Source: Bradyrhizobium sp. | GTDB taxonomy: Bacteria > Pseudomonadota > Alphaproteobacteria > Rhizobiales > Xanthobacteraceae | DNA length: 42,191 nt | Reading direction: 5' to 3' | Assembly: GCA_018971675.1 (NCBI GenBank) | Contig: JAGXAF010000003.1 | Coordinates: forward strand, 1-42,191 | Shown here: positions 1 through 8,372 of the stretch, one piece after another | Layout: each line of letters begins with the position of its first letter | Position numbering within the stretch: the first letter of the stretch is position 1 | The notes under the pieces: model-generated | Told to the model about the DNA's origin: nothing | The model's database searches: none | Seen by the model: the letters and a program-made list of their open reading frames with translations, nothing else | Position numbers and translations under genes: made by a program

Positions 1-1
1 G

Positions 2-1426
2 CAGCGGCTATATTGCAACGACAGCATGTTCGATTCACTCGGCGCATTTTACAGCGTGATCTCGTCGACCCAGGGCGGCTGGACCTGGCTGTCCAGCGAA
101 GGCCGCTATATGGGCGCGGCCGCCTGGGGCGACATGAACCGCGACAGCAATCGCTATTACAGCCGGTTAAAGCAGGTTCTGGATTTTGGCCGCGGCGGTG
201 AGGTTCGCATCAATCGCGCGATGGCGAATTGGTACTGCGATCCGTTCGATCGCCCTTACAAGGCGGCCTTGACCGAAATCCTCGGTGAGCCGCTGACGCC
301 GGACCAGCTCTGGAATCCCGACGCCGTGCTGCGCGTCGAGGACATCCATCACCGGCCCGACACGTCAGATCGTCTGGACAAGGCAGCCGCGACCCAACTC
401 GTGTTCGAAGACGCCATGATCCACGTGACGGATCATCTGCTGCGCATAACCGGCGCCAGCCGGCTGGTGCTGACTGGCGGCGTGGCGCTGAATGCCGTCG
501 GCAACATGCGGCTGCTCGAACATTTCAACGAGGCATGGTTTGCGCAGGCCCAGCAACGCGACTGCACCCTCCACCTGTGGGTGCCGCCGACGCCGGGCGA
601 TCCCGGCGTTACCATTGGCGCGGCGTGGCTGTTTGCCCATCTCGCCGGCGCTTCGCGTGGTGGGCCGCTGACGCATGCATTCTATTGCGGCCTGCCGCCT
701 TCTGCGGAAGAGATCGCGGTATCGCTGGAAGTGGGCGATGTGGCGTCGATGCGCGTCGGTGACGTCGCTACACCGGAAGGGCGCGACGCGATCGCCGACC
801 TGATGGCGTTTGCGGTGGCGCGGAACGGCATCATCGCGCTCTATCAAGGCCCTGGCGAAACCGGTCCCCGCGCGCTCGGCCACCGCTCCATCTTCGCCAA
901 CCCCTGCGATTCCGACGCGCGCGAGCGGCTCAACGAGCGCGTCAAGTATCGCGAGGCAATCCGGCCCCTGGCGCCGATGGCCACGCTGGAAGCAGCCCTG
1001 GAATATTTCGATCTCGCACCGGGCGGATCGGATGCCGATTACAACGCCTACAATTTCATGGTGCTGACCGCGCGCTCGAAGCCGCGGGCGGCTGGCAAAA
1101 TCCCGGCGGTGATCCACGCCGACGGCACCGGGCGAATTCAGATCGTCCGCGCGGAAGACGATGCCCTGACGCATGCCTACCTGAAGGCGCTCGGTCGCCA
1201 CATCGGCGTCGAGATGTCGGTCAACACGTCGTTCAATGTCGCGGGTCCGATTGCACAAACACCAAACCAGGCGATCGAAACGCTGCGTCGCTCCAAAGGG
1301 CTCGACGCCGTGCTGATGGTGGCCAGCGATGGCGCGGTGACCGCGGCGTGGCATGGTGGCGAACGCGATAGCGGCCGATTCACCGGCTGGCTTGCAGAAT
1401 GGAAATCCAGATCCGGACGCGCCTGA
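2..1426 (+). CDS. Carbamoyltransferase, NodU/CmcH family (5' truncated by window edge)
   Basis: Transfers a carbamoyl group from carbamoyl phosphate, through a carbamoyl-adenylate, to a hydroxyl of a sugar or small molecule; such enzymes decorate Nod factors, antibiotics and surface glycans. The frame is open to the left edge (first full codon at base 2), so the start lies outside the window; the ATG at 26 is probably internal. Seen in the sequence: the ASKHA-type nucleotide-binding stretch LTGGVALNAVGNMRLL in the middle and the C-terminal carbamoyltransferase motif GPGETGPRALGHRSIFANP, followed by the typical VNTSFNVAGPIAQTP stretch. The reading frame is intact to its TGA. The acceptor substrate cannot be told from sequence; no nod genes are visible nearby, so nodU is not assigned. 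It converges with a broken dehydrogenase gene 5 bases away. Confidence 0.9.
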   Translation, partial: QRLYCNDSMFDSLGAFYSVISSTQGGWTWLSSEGRYMGAAAWGDMNRDSNRYYSRLKQVLDFGRGGEVRINRAMANWYCDPFDRPYKAALTEILGEPLTPDQLWNPDAVLRVEDIHHRPDTSDRLDKAAATQLVFEDAMIHVTDHLLRITGASRLVLTGGVALNAVGNMRLLEHFNEAWFAQAQQRDCTLHLWVPPTPGDPGVTIGAAWLFAHLAGASRGGPLTHAFYCGLPPSAEEIAVSLEVGDVASMRVGDVATPEGRDAIADLMAFAVARNGIIALYQGPGETGPRALGHRSIFANPCDSDARERLNERVKYREAIRPLAPMATLEAALEYFDLAPGGSDADYNAYNFMVLTARSKPRAAGKIPAVIHADGTGRIQIVRAEDDALTHAYLKALGRHIGVEMSVNTSFNVAGPIAQTPNQAIETLRRSKGLDAVLMVASDGAVTAAWHGGERDSGRFTGWLAEWKSRSGRA

Positions 1427-1431
1427 TCCAC

Positions 1432-2297
1432 CTATTTCGGCTGCGACACGATCTCGATCATCTTGCCTTCATCGTCGTCGGGCGCGTGCGCTTCCGCCCG
1501 ATCGTAGGCAGACACGGTCGCGCGCCCCATGATCGGATCGGCGGACAACAGGCTTTCAGCCTGCGCCACCGCGTAAGCGGCGTCTTTACGGCGCAGCGCC
1601 GCAGTAAACGTCGCGCCGGAAAAATTGCGCGCGGCCGTGCGCCTGGAATGGCGGATCACCTGCGGACTGGCGCAACACCGGTCTCGATGGCCTCCAGCAC
1701 CAGCTTCGTGTCGAGACCGGCCTGTTCGGCGATCGCAAGGCCTTCCGCGATGCCGGCGATCTGGATCGCGCCCATCAGATTGTTGATCAGCTTGTAGACC
1801 GTGCCGCTGCCGACCGCGCCGAAATGCCGGATGATCGTAGACAGCGGTAACAGAAACGGCCGCGCCTTCTCGAGGTCGGCGGCATCAGCACCGACCAGCA
1901 AGGTCAGTTTCCCGGTCGCCGCCGCATCCGGCAAACCAGTGACTGTCGGTATAGATCAGCCCTCGCCCGCGCAGTTCGTGCGCCAGCTCCAGTGCATGCT
2001 GATAGGAAACGGTAGAGCATTCGATGCAATAGTGCCCGCTTTCATGGTGGCGGCCGCGCCATCGTTGCTCAGCCATACCGCGCGCGAAGCCTCGTCATCG
2101 GCCACCATGGTCACGACAGCATCGGCATCGATCGCCGCATCCTCCGGCGAGGTCGCCCAGCGCGCGCCGCGTGCGATCAGGTCTTCTGCCTTGGCCTTGC
2201 TGCGATTCGACACCGAGACCGCAAAGCCGGCGTCAAGATAGCGGGCGGCCATCCCGTGTCCCATCCGCCCCAGGCCGATGAAGGCGACGCGCGGCAT
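1432..2297 (-). pseudogene. 3-hydroxyisobutyrate dehydrogenase-like (beta-hydroxyacid dehydrogenase) broken by three frameshifts
   Basis: Pieces of one NAD(P)-dependent beta-hydroxyacid dehydrogenase lie in order in alternating frames. The N-terminal Rossmann motif VAFIGLGRMGHGMAARYLDAG starts 3 bases after the prfB stop (2297 downward). The frame moves near 2030 (AGTIA, then IECSTVSYQHALELA), moves back near 1950 (GLIYTD, then LPDAAATGKLTLLVG), and moves again near 1665 (LEAIETGVA, then VIRHSRRTAARNFSGATF). The family's catalytic lysine region is recognisable in GTVYKLINNLMGAIQIAGIAEG. The C-terminal helical domain runs to a stop at 1432. Because three separate indels are needed while all neighbouring genes read cleanly, decay is more likely than sequencing error, though error cannot be excluded from sequence alone. 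The intact ancestor would have been about 290 residues, normal for the family. Confidence 0.8.
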
Positions 2298-2300
2298 TGT

Positions 2301-3432
2301 CTAATCCACATCCTCGACCGTGCCGGGTCCGGTGCCGAATGCACGTTGCGCCAAGGTCGCGGCCATGAATTCGTCGAGGTCCCCGTCGAGCACGCCCGAA
2401 GTATCCGACGTCTGCACGCCGGTGCGAAGGTCCTTCACCATCTGATAGGGCTGAAGGACATAGGAGCGAATCTGATGGCCCCAGCCGATATCGGTCTTGG
2501 CGGCCTGGTCGGCGGCGGCCTGTTCCTCGCGCTTCTTCAGCTCGATCTCGTAGAGTCGCGCCCGCAGCATATCCCAGGCTTGCGCACGATTCTTGTGCTG
2601 GGAGCGGCCGGCCTGACAAACCACCGCGACGCCTGTCGGAATATGGGTGAGTCTAACAGCGGATTCGGTCTTGTTGACGTGCTGGCCGCCGGCGCCGCCC
2701 GAACGCATGGTGTCGGTGCGAACGTCGGACTCCTTGATGTCGATCTTGATGCTGTCATCGATCACCGGAAAAATCTGGACCGACGAGAACGAGGTATGGC
2801 GCCGTGCATTGGAGTCGAATGGCGAAATCCGCACCAGCCGATGCACGCCCGCTTCCGTCTTCAGCCAACCATAGGCGTTATGGCCGCTGATCTGGATGGT
2901 GGCGGATTTGATGCCGGCCTCTTCGCCCTGGCTTTCTTCGAGGTATTCGATCTTGAAACCGTGCTTCTCGGCCCAGCGCGTATACATACGTAGCAGCATC
3001 GAGGCCCAGTCCTGGCTTTCAGTGCCGCCGGCACCGGCGTGAACCTCGAGGTAGGAATCGAATCGGTCGGCTTCGCCACTGAGCAGGGCTTCGAGTTCGC
3101 GGCGCGCAACTTCTTTTTTCAGCGCTGTTAGCGCGGCTTCGGCTTCGCCAACCACGGCTTCATCGTTCTCGGCCTCGCCGAGCTCGATCATGCCGACATT
3201 ATCCTCAAGCTCGCGCTCGACCTTGCCGATACCGTTGAGCGCATCCTCCAGCGAGGTACGCTCCTGCATCAGCTTTTGCGCTTTCTGGGGATCGTTCCAG
3301 AGATTGGGATCTTCGGCGAGCTTGTTCAGCTCGGCCAGCCGCACCGTGGATGCATCGACGTCAAAGATGCCTCCTCAGCAGTCCGACCGACTGCTTGATC
3401 TCTTCGACGAGGCGTTCGACTTCTGCGCGCAT
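2301..3432 (-). CDS. prfB: Peptide chain release factor 2, with programmed +1 frameshift
   Basis: RF2 reads UGA and UAA stop codons in the ribosome and triggers peptide release. The long open frame (3344 down to 2301) lacks the true N-terminus. An ATG at 3432 opens a 23-codon leader ending CTT TGA at 3366-3361, preceded by the Shine-Dalgarno-like AGG AGG three bases upstream of CTT. Skipping one T gives CTT-GAC and joins the main frame, adding DVDAST before VRLAELNKL. Total length is about 376 residues, normal for RF2. Diagnostic motifs are present: the tripeptide anticodon SPF in [16 protein letters not shown], and the GGQ peptidyl-hydrolase motif in [18 protein letters not shown]. Regulation is therefore the classical autoregulatory loop: low RF2 lets the ribosome slip and make more RF2. 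A broken dehydrogenase follows by 3 bases. Confidence 0.96.
3358..3376 (-). promoter_or_regulatory. prfB +1 programmed frameshift site
   Basis: On the minus strand the site reads AGGAGG CAT CTT TGA C: an internal Shine-Dalgarno-like hexamer, a three-base spacer, a slippery CTT codon and an in-frame UGA followed by C. This matches the E. coli prfB recoding site (AGG GGG TAT CTT TGA C) almost base for base. Only the frame reached after skipping one base continues into the RF2 protein, so the shift is required for function. Confidence 0.95.
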
Positions 3433-3505
3433 GGATGTCACTGATCCCCATTGTGGAATACGAGGGATGTAGCGGCGCGCGCTCGAAACCGCGAATCCGC
3501 CGGAC

Positions 3506-3609
3506 TAGGGCCTTTTCCGTCCCGATGGAATCGCAACGAGGCTCCAGATTCTTGTTTTGACGTGTTTTCTTTACGCCAACCCGTATCCACTTCGCTCGAA
3601 AACGCTCTA
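3506..3609. repeat. Bradyrhizobium-type intergenic repeat
   Basis: The segment between the prfB start and the 3' end of the PBP gene ends in a stretch (about 3556-3608) of the form GTTTTGACGTGTTTTCT ... CCGTATCCACTTCGCTCGAAAACGCTCT. I recognise this as a dispersed intergenic repeat common in Bradyrhizobium and relatives. The repeat runs right up to, and its last bases include, the TAG stop of the PBP gene at 3609-3607. Boundaries are approximate; recognition is from memory and was not searched. Confidence 0.55.
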
Positions 3610-6102
3610 GTACAGTCCGCCTGTGCCAGGACGCAAGATGGTCCGATCGGTATCTGGCGATACCGTAAGCGCGCGGCCGTCGGCATCGGCGACACCGATG
3701 ACCGAATAGTTGTCCGGCGGCCCGGTGCCCGGCTTGAAGGCTTCGAGAATCGTCCTGCCGGTGTCTCCCGGACCCGCCCGCATCCCGGTCTTGGCATCGA
3801 CCCGGATCAGCTTGATTCCAGCCGGCACCTTGAACGGAACCGCCGGCTTGTCGGCGAGAGCCAGTTTGAGGAAGTCGCGGGCGATCGGTGCTGCCAAATG
3901 GCCGCCGGTACCGGCATTGCCCCTGCCAAGCGAGCGCGGCTTGTCATAGCCGAGATAGATACCGACGACGATGTCGGGCGAGAAGCCGACGAACCAGGCA
4001 TCGCGGGCATCGTTGGTGGTGCCGGTCTTGCCGGCGATCGGCTTGCCGACCTCCCTGACCACCGTCGCCGTACCGGCCTGGACCACGCCCTCCATCATCG
4101 AGGTGATCTGGTAGGCGGTCATGGGGTCGAGCACCTGTTCGCGGTGATCGATCAGCTGCGGCTCGGGCTGGTTCTTCCAGCCTTCAGGCGCGTCGCATCC
4201 GCGGCACTCCCGGGTGTCGTGCTTGAAAATGGTATGGCCATAGCGGTCCTGGATCCGATCGATCAGCGTCGGCTTTACCCGTCGGCCGCCATTGTCGATC
4301 ATCGAATAGGCCGTGACCATCCGCATCACGGTGGTCTCGCCGGCGCCGAGCGCGTAGGATAGATAGTTCGGCAGTTCGTCATAGACGCCGAAACGCTTGG
4401 CGTATTCGCCGATCAGCGGCATGCCGATGTCCTGCGCCAGCCGCACCGTCACGGTATTCAGCGACAGCCGCAACGCGTTACGCAGCGTGGTCGGGCCGCG
4501 GTATTTGCCGTTGGAGAAATTGTCCGGCCGCCAGACGCCGGCGCCCTGCCCCTGGTCGATTTCGATCGGCGCATCGACCACGACCGTGGAAGGCGTGTAT
4601 CCGTTGTCGAGCGCGGAGGAGTACACGATCGGCTTGAACGACGAGCCCGGCTGCCGGTAGGCCTGCGTCGCGCGATTGAACTGGCTCTGGTCGAACGAGA
4701 ATCCGCCGACCATCGCGAGCACGCGACCGGTATGAGGATCCATCACCACCATGGCGCCGGAGACTTCGGGCAATTGCCGCAACCGGAACTGGCCGTCGAC
4801 CGGACTGCCGTCTTTGAGCAATGGATCCACATAGATCACGTCGCCGGGCGAAAGGACCTGCGACACCGACGTCGGCGCCCGGCCCTTCGTCGGACCGCTA
4901 GCCGCCTTGGCCCATTTGACGCCTTCCAAAGTGATGATGCCGGTCTGCCGATCCTTGCTGACGGCGCCGCCGAGTTCGCGGCCCGGCTGAAATCCTATTC
5001 GCGCGGATTGGTCGTTGGTCTCAAGCACGACCGCCATTCGCCACGGCGAGATGTCCGACAGCGATTTGATGTCGGCAAGCTTGACGCCCCAGTCGCCTGA
5101 AATGTCGATCTTGCTGAGCGCGCCGCGCCAGCCCTGAGCCTCGTCGTAATTGACGATGCCGGCGGCCATGGTCTTGCGCGCCATCACCTGGATCTTCGGA
5201 TCCAGCGTAGTCCGCACCGAAAGACCGCCTTCATAAAGCTTTTTCTCGCCATAGCGCTCGAAGACGTCGCGGCGGACCTCTTCGGCGAAATATTCGCCGG
5301 CGAATGTGTGCCCGGCGGTGGTGTGGTTGGTGACAATCAGGGGGGCCTTGCGGGCCGTGTCGGCGTCGGCCTGCTTGATCCAGCCGTTTTCCAGCAGGCG
5401 ATCGATCACATAGTTGCGCCGCTCGATCGCTCGATCGTGGTTGCGCACCGGATGCAGCGCCGCCGGCGCTTTCGGCAGTGCGGCGAGGTAAGACGCCTCC
5501 GCGACCGTGAGTTCGTTGACCGATTTGTCGAAATAGACCAGCGACGCCGCAGCGATACCGTAAGCGCCGAGGCCGAGATAGATTTCGTTGAGATAGAGTT
5601 CGAGGATCTTGTCTTTCGAATAGGCGCGCTCGATCCGCATTGCGAGCAGCGCTTCCTTGATCTTTCGGGTGAACGAGACCTCGTTGGTCAGGAGGAAGTT
5701 CTTCGCCACCTGCTGGGTGATGGTAGAGGCACCCTGCGGCCGGCGGTTGGAACCATAGTTTTCCGCATAGAGTATCGCGGCGCGCACCATGCCGGAAAAG
5801 TCGATGCCGCCATGTTCGTAGAAATTCTTGTCTTCGGCAGCGAGGAACGCGTTGATCACAAGTTTCGGAACCGCCTGAATCGGCAGATACAGCCGGCGTT
5901 CCTTGGCGTACTCGGCAAGCAATGAACCGTCGGCGGCATGGACGCGCGTCATCACCGGCGGTTCGTAATCCTGCAGCTGAGAATAATCAGGCAAGTCCTT
6001 GGAAAAATGCCAGATCAGCCCCGCCACGGCAGCCACGCCCACCAGGAACATGACAGTTCCGGCCGCGAACAGGAAGCCCAGGAATCGCACCAGCAAGCGC
6101 AT
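3607..6102 (-). CDS. Class A penicillin-binding protein 1A (glycosyltransferase/transpeptidase)
   Basis: Bifunctional murein synthase of the inner membrane: polymerises lipid II glycan strands and crosslinks their stem peptides. A single N-terminal membrane anchor lies at residues 7-31. The GT51 domain follows, with AAEDKNFYEHGGIDF (catalytic Glu90) and the GASTITQQVAKN motif at 124-135. The transpeptidase domain has the serine motif SSFK (Ser487, Lys490), SLN at 547-549 and KTGTT at 692-696. An inserted OB-like region (about 325-445) separates the two domains, as in PBP1A/PonA. The length of 831 residues is normal. The upstream amiC-type amidase on the same strand, 275 bases away, also works on the cell wall. 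mrcA/ponA naming differs between species, so no symbol is given. Confidence 0.95.
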   Translation of the reverse strand: MRLLVRFLGFLFAAGTVMFLVGVAAVAGLIWHFSKDLPDYSQLQDYEPPVMTRVHAADGSLLAEYAKERRLYLPIQAVPKLVINAFLAAEDKNFYEHGGIDFSGMVRAAILYAENYGSNRRPQGASTITQQVAKNFLLTNEVSFTRKIKEALLAMRIERAYSKDKILELYLNEIYLGLGAYGIAAASLVYFDKSVNELTVAEASYLAALPKAPAALHPVRNHDRAIERRNYVIDRLLENGWIKQADADTARKAPLIVTNHTTAGHTFAGEYFAEEVRRDVFERYGEKKLYEGGLSVRTTLDPKIQVMARKTMAAGIVNYDEAQGWRGALSKIDISGDWGVKLADIKSLSDISPWRMAVVLETNDQSARIGFQPGRELGGAVSKDRQTGIITLEGVKWAKAASGPTKGRAPTSVSQVLSPGDVIYVDPLLKDGSPVDGQFRLRQLPEVSGAMVVMDPHTGRVLAMVGGFSFDQSQFNRATQAYRQPGSSFKPIVYSSALDNGYTPSTVVVDAPIEIDQGQGAGVWRPDNFSNGKYRGPTTLRNALRLSLNTVTVRLAQDIGMPLIGEYAKRFGVYDELPNYLSYALGAGETTVMRMVTAYSMIDNGGRRVKPTLIDRIQDRYGHTIFKHDTRECRGCDAPEGWKNQPEPQLIDHREQVLDPMTAYQITSMMEGVVQAGTATVVREVGKPIAGKTGTTNDARDAWFVGFSPDIVVGIYLGYDKPRSLGRGNAGTGGHLAAPIARDFLKLALADKPAVPFKVPAGIKLIRVDAKTGMRAGPGDTGRTILEAFKPGTGPPDNYSVIGVADADGRALTVSPDTDRTILRPGTGGLY

Positions 6103-6158
6103 TATCGAGTGTCCATTCCCAAGCCTGGCGCAACGGCGCCGCGTTTTTCCAAGTCCGT

Positions 6159-6192
6159 CGTGTTTTCTAACTACGCCGTGTTTTCTAACTAC
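6159..6192. repeat. Two tandem copies of a 16-bp AT-rich direct repeat upstream of the PBP gene
   Basis: CGTGTTTTCTAACTAC occurs at 6159-6174 and again at 6177-6192, 18 bases apart, in the gap between the amidase stop and the PBP start. The spacing is not a whole number of helical turns. It lies about 55-90 bases upstream of the PBP start, so it could be a regulator binding region or just a small duplication. Confidence 0.6.
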
Positions 6193-6377
6193 AATGGCAC
6201 GTACAGCGACCGTTACGCGCGATCGCGGGCCGGATCGGTCTCCTACGACACACGTCCCAATACTTAACCTGCCCGGGCTCGAGCGGAATTCCTGAACGAT
6301 TCCGGCGACCTTGTGGCGGTTTATAGAGCCGCCGCTGTGGCCAAACTAGGGCTTTCAGTTCGGTGCGGTTTCCGCCT

Positions 6378-7673
6378 CTAGTTTGCCGGTCCAGCCGTCG
6401 CCAGCCGCTTTGCAAAGAAGGCGTCGATCGCCTGCGCCATCGACGCTGCGGTCTTCGAGCGCCAGTTCTCCGATACCAGATGTTCGAGATCACCCTTGTT
6501 CGAAACGTAGCCGAGTTCGACCAGCACCGATGGCACATCGGGCGCTTTCAGCACCCGGAAGCCTGCCGACTTCAACGGGTGCTTGTACATTCGCGCGGAA
6601 TTCTTCATCTCGCCGGCGAGCAGGCGCGCGAAGCGATTTGAGAAGGTTCGGGTTTCGCGCTGCGCGAGATCGATCAGGATGTCGGCGACCTCGGTCGGCT
6701 CCTCGGTCAGGTTGACACCCGCGATCACATCGGCCTTGTTTTCCGCTTCCGCCAGCCGCTCGGCCTCGGCGTCGGACGCGCGGTCGGACAGCGTGTAGAT
6801 CGTGGCGCCCTGAGCATCGCCTTCACGGCGTGGCAGCGCGTCGGCATGGATCGACACAAACAGCGCCGCCGACAGGTTGCGCGCGATCTTTACGCGGTCG
6901 TCGAGTGGAATGAAAGTGTCATCGGTACGGGTCATGGCGACCCGGTACTTGCCGCTCTTTTCGATGCGATCCCGTAGCGCCAGCGCAAATCCCAGCACCA
7001 GGTTCTTTTCGCTTTCGCCGCTGGCCTGGGTGCCGTTATCGATGCCGCCATGGCCGGGATCGATCACGATCAGCGGACGAGGATCGGCCACCGCCGGCTT
7101 GGTCGGTTCGGCAGGTATGGTGGCTGGAGCCACGGCATCCATCGAATCCGAGATCGCTGGCCTTAGCTCGGGGCGATTTGCGGTGGCGAGCGACTGCACA
7201 AAGGTGGTGCGGTCCACTTCCTCGAACTCCAGCACCAGCCGCGGCGGCTGGCCGTTGGCGGCGTCGAGCATATAGGATTTGGCGACCTTAGCCGGACCCG
7301 TCAGATCGAACACGATCCGCGAGCCGCCGGGCATCACGAGACCGTAGCGGAACGCCTTGATGAGGCCGCGCCCGGCGCTGCCGGTTCCGGCGGGAAGCGT
7401 GAAATTGACCTGGGGAATGTCGACCACCACACGATAAGGATCGGCGAGCGCAAACGCGTGAAACGGAATCGCCTTATCGAGGTCGAGGATGAAGCGGGTT
7501 TGCTTGGTATCACCCGCCAGCCGGGCGTCGGAGGCTGTGGGAAAACCGGAAGTCGCGACCGCCGGCTGAGACTGCTCTTCGGCACCGGCCAGGGAGATAT
7601 TGGCGCACGCCAAAGCTGCAGCGCACAAGAGCCCAGCCCCCAGCAAAACACGATGATTTGCGCGGCTCGTCAA
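6378..7673 (-). CDS. N-acetylmuramoyl-L-alanine amidase, AmiC type (AMIN + Amidase_3)
   Basis: Zinc amidase that cuts the bond between MurNAc and L-Ala in peptidoglycan, typically at the division septum, acting in the periplasm. An N-terminal signal peptide (hydrophobic to about residue 30) is followed by an AMIN domain (about 50-155) that targets the enzyme to murein. The catalytic Amidase_3 domain (about 200-425) has IVIDPGHGGIDNG (zinc His), ESEKNLVL (zinc Glu), FVSIHADAL (zinc His) and VLVELGYVSNKGDL (catalytic Glu). The start chosen is TTG at 7673, since CGGAGG at 7688-7683 sits about nine bases upstream and no in-frame ATG is near. The PBP gene lies downstream on the same strand. The 5' region is shared with divergent rne and holds a CtrA-like site. 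Confidence 0.95.
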   Translation of the reverse strand: MTSRANHRVLLGAGLLCAAALACANISLAGAEEQSQPAVATSGFPTASDARLAGDTKQTRFILDLDKAIPFHAFALADPYRVVVDIPQVNFTLPAGTGSAGRGLIKAFRYGLVMPGGSRIVFDLTGPAKVAKSYMLDAANGQPPRLVLEFEEVDRTTFVQSLATANRPELRPAISDSMDAVAPATIPAEPTKPAVADPRPLIVIDPGHGGIDNGTQASGESEKNLVLGFALALRDRIEKSGKYRVAMTRTDDTFIPLDDRVKIARNLSAALFVSIHADALPRREGDAQGATIYTLSDRASDAEAERLAEAENKADVIAGVNLTEEPTEVADILIDLAQRETRTFSNRFARLLAGEMKNSARMYKHPLKSAGFRVLKAPDVPSVLVELGYVSNKGDLEHLVSENWRSKTAASMAQAIDAFFAKRLATAGPAN

Positions 7674-7720
7674 TATTGATGGCCTCCGAGCAGCCCTCTT
7701 ACCGCATTAAAACTACACGG

Positions 7721-7735
7721 TTAATCGTGGTTTAA
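7721..7735. promoter_or_regulatory. CtrA-like site, TTAA-N7-TTAA
   Basis: TTAATCGTGGTTTAA fits the full-length alphaproteobacterial CtrA core TTAA-N7-TTAA; the usual C after the second half is G here. It lies inside a larger imperfect inverted repeat (7707-7735) about 50 bases upstream of the amiC start. Cell-division murein amidases are reasonable cell-cycle targets. One short AT-rich match in a high-GC genome is suggestive only. Confidence 0.4.
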
Positions 7736-8105
7736 GGAACTAATCGAGAATAACGGGGACTGTTGCAGCATGGCGACGCCTCCCTTGCGCCGGGCCGCCA
7801 ATCCACGTATGTACGGGGAGCTGATGGCTAATACTCCCGGTTGTGTCGCGTTCAGCCTCCCGGTGCAACGCCGGAACCTCGGTTATTTCCGGTTCCAGCG
7901 TCTTTCCGATCCCTCCCCGGCCAGCGCAGCGCGCGGCTGATATGGAGCGGCGGTTTTGAGCCCGAGCGGCGTTCGGTCCTAGGTTAACTACCTTGTTCCC
8001 GGGACGAATTCAGACACGGCGCAACTGATTACCGCGCCGCAAGGCCTCGATATGCGATGGCCGGTAAGCGCTTCGGCACCACGCCGAGCCTTCAGCGACA
8101 GACAA

Positions 8106-8123
8106 GGCGGCTTTTTTGCCGCC
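8106..8123 (+). promoter_or_regulatory. U-loop hairpin in the presumed rne leader
   Basis: GGCGGC and GCCGCC flank a loop of exactly six T, giving a strong 6-bp stem with an all-U loop about 250 bases before the rne start. It lacks a 3' T-run, so it is not a standard terminator. In E. coli, hairpins with U-rich loops in the rne leader are bound by RNase E for autoregulation; the same role here is inference. Confidence 0.4.
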
Positions 8124-8372
8124 AACGTGTTCAGACGGGCCGACGCTTGATGCGCCAGACTGTATTGCCGATCAGGATCGACGGAAGAACCGCGCCGCTG
8201 CGGAGCAAAAGCTCGGCGCGTCGCCTTGTTCTGCGCGAATCATGTTCGGCGAGGCGCCCAAGGTTGCGTTTCGGCCTTCCCCTCACCCCCGAATCAGGTG
8301 GACCGTCGCGTCCCCCGGTCGCGCGACCGATGCGCCCGGCCCTACGCGCCCGCCGCCGTCAAGAGTTCCAAA

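Larger units (their letters stand above)
7674..8372. other. amiC-rne divergent intergenic region with long rne leader
   Basis: About 700 bases without a believable gene; the short frames here lack ribosome sites and family matches. It holds the start region of amiC, an imperfect palindrome with a TTAA-N7-TTAA element near 7721-7735, a hairpin-forming stretch at 7872-7898 (GGAACC paired with GGTTCC) and a U-loop hairpin at 8106-8123. RNase E genes usually have long leaders through which the enzyme controls its own mRNA, so much of this region may be the transcribed rne 5' UTR. That last point is inference. Confidence 0.6.

Noticed and set aside
365..1354. Long minus-strand frame (329 codons) opposite the carbamoyltransferase
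   Set aside because: Shadow of a GC-rich gene: no family similarity, Arg/His-rich composition, no ribosome site. The same holds for other long antisense frames, for example 9294-9878, 12847-14010, 17507-18559, 26835-28007 and 35616-36686.
1..1426. nodU and a nodulation cluster
   Set aside because: The carbamoyltransferase family is broad, and no nod box or other nod gene is visible, so symbiotic function is not supported.
8226..8372. Upstream extension of the RNase E frame to ATG 8226
   Set aside because: The extra 49 residues are Arg/Pro-rich and unlike any RNase E; the conserved protein begins at MPNKMLIDAT (8373).
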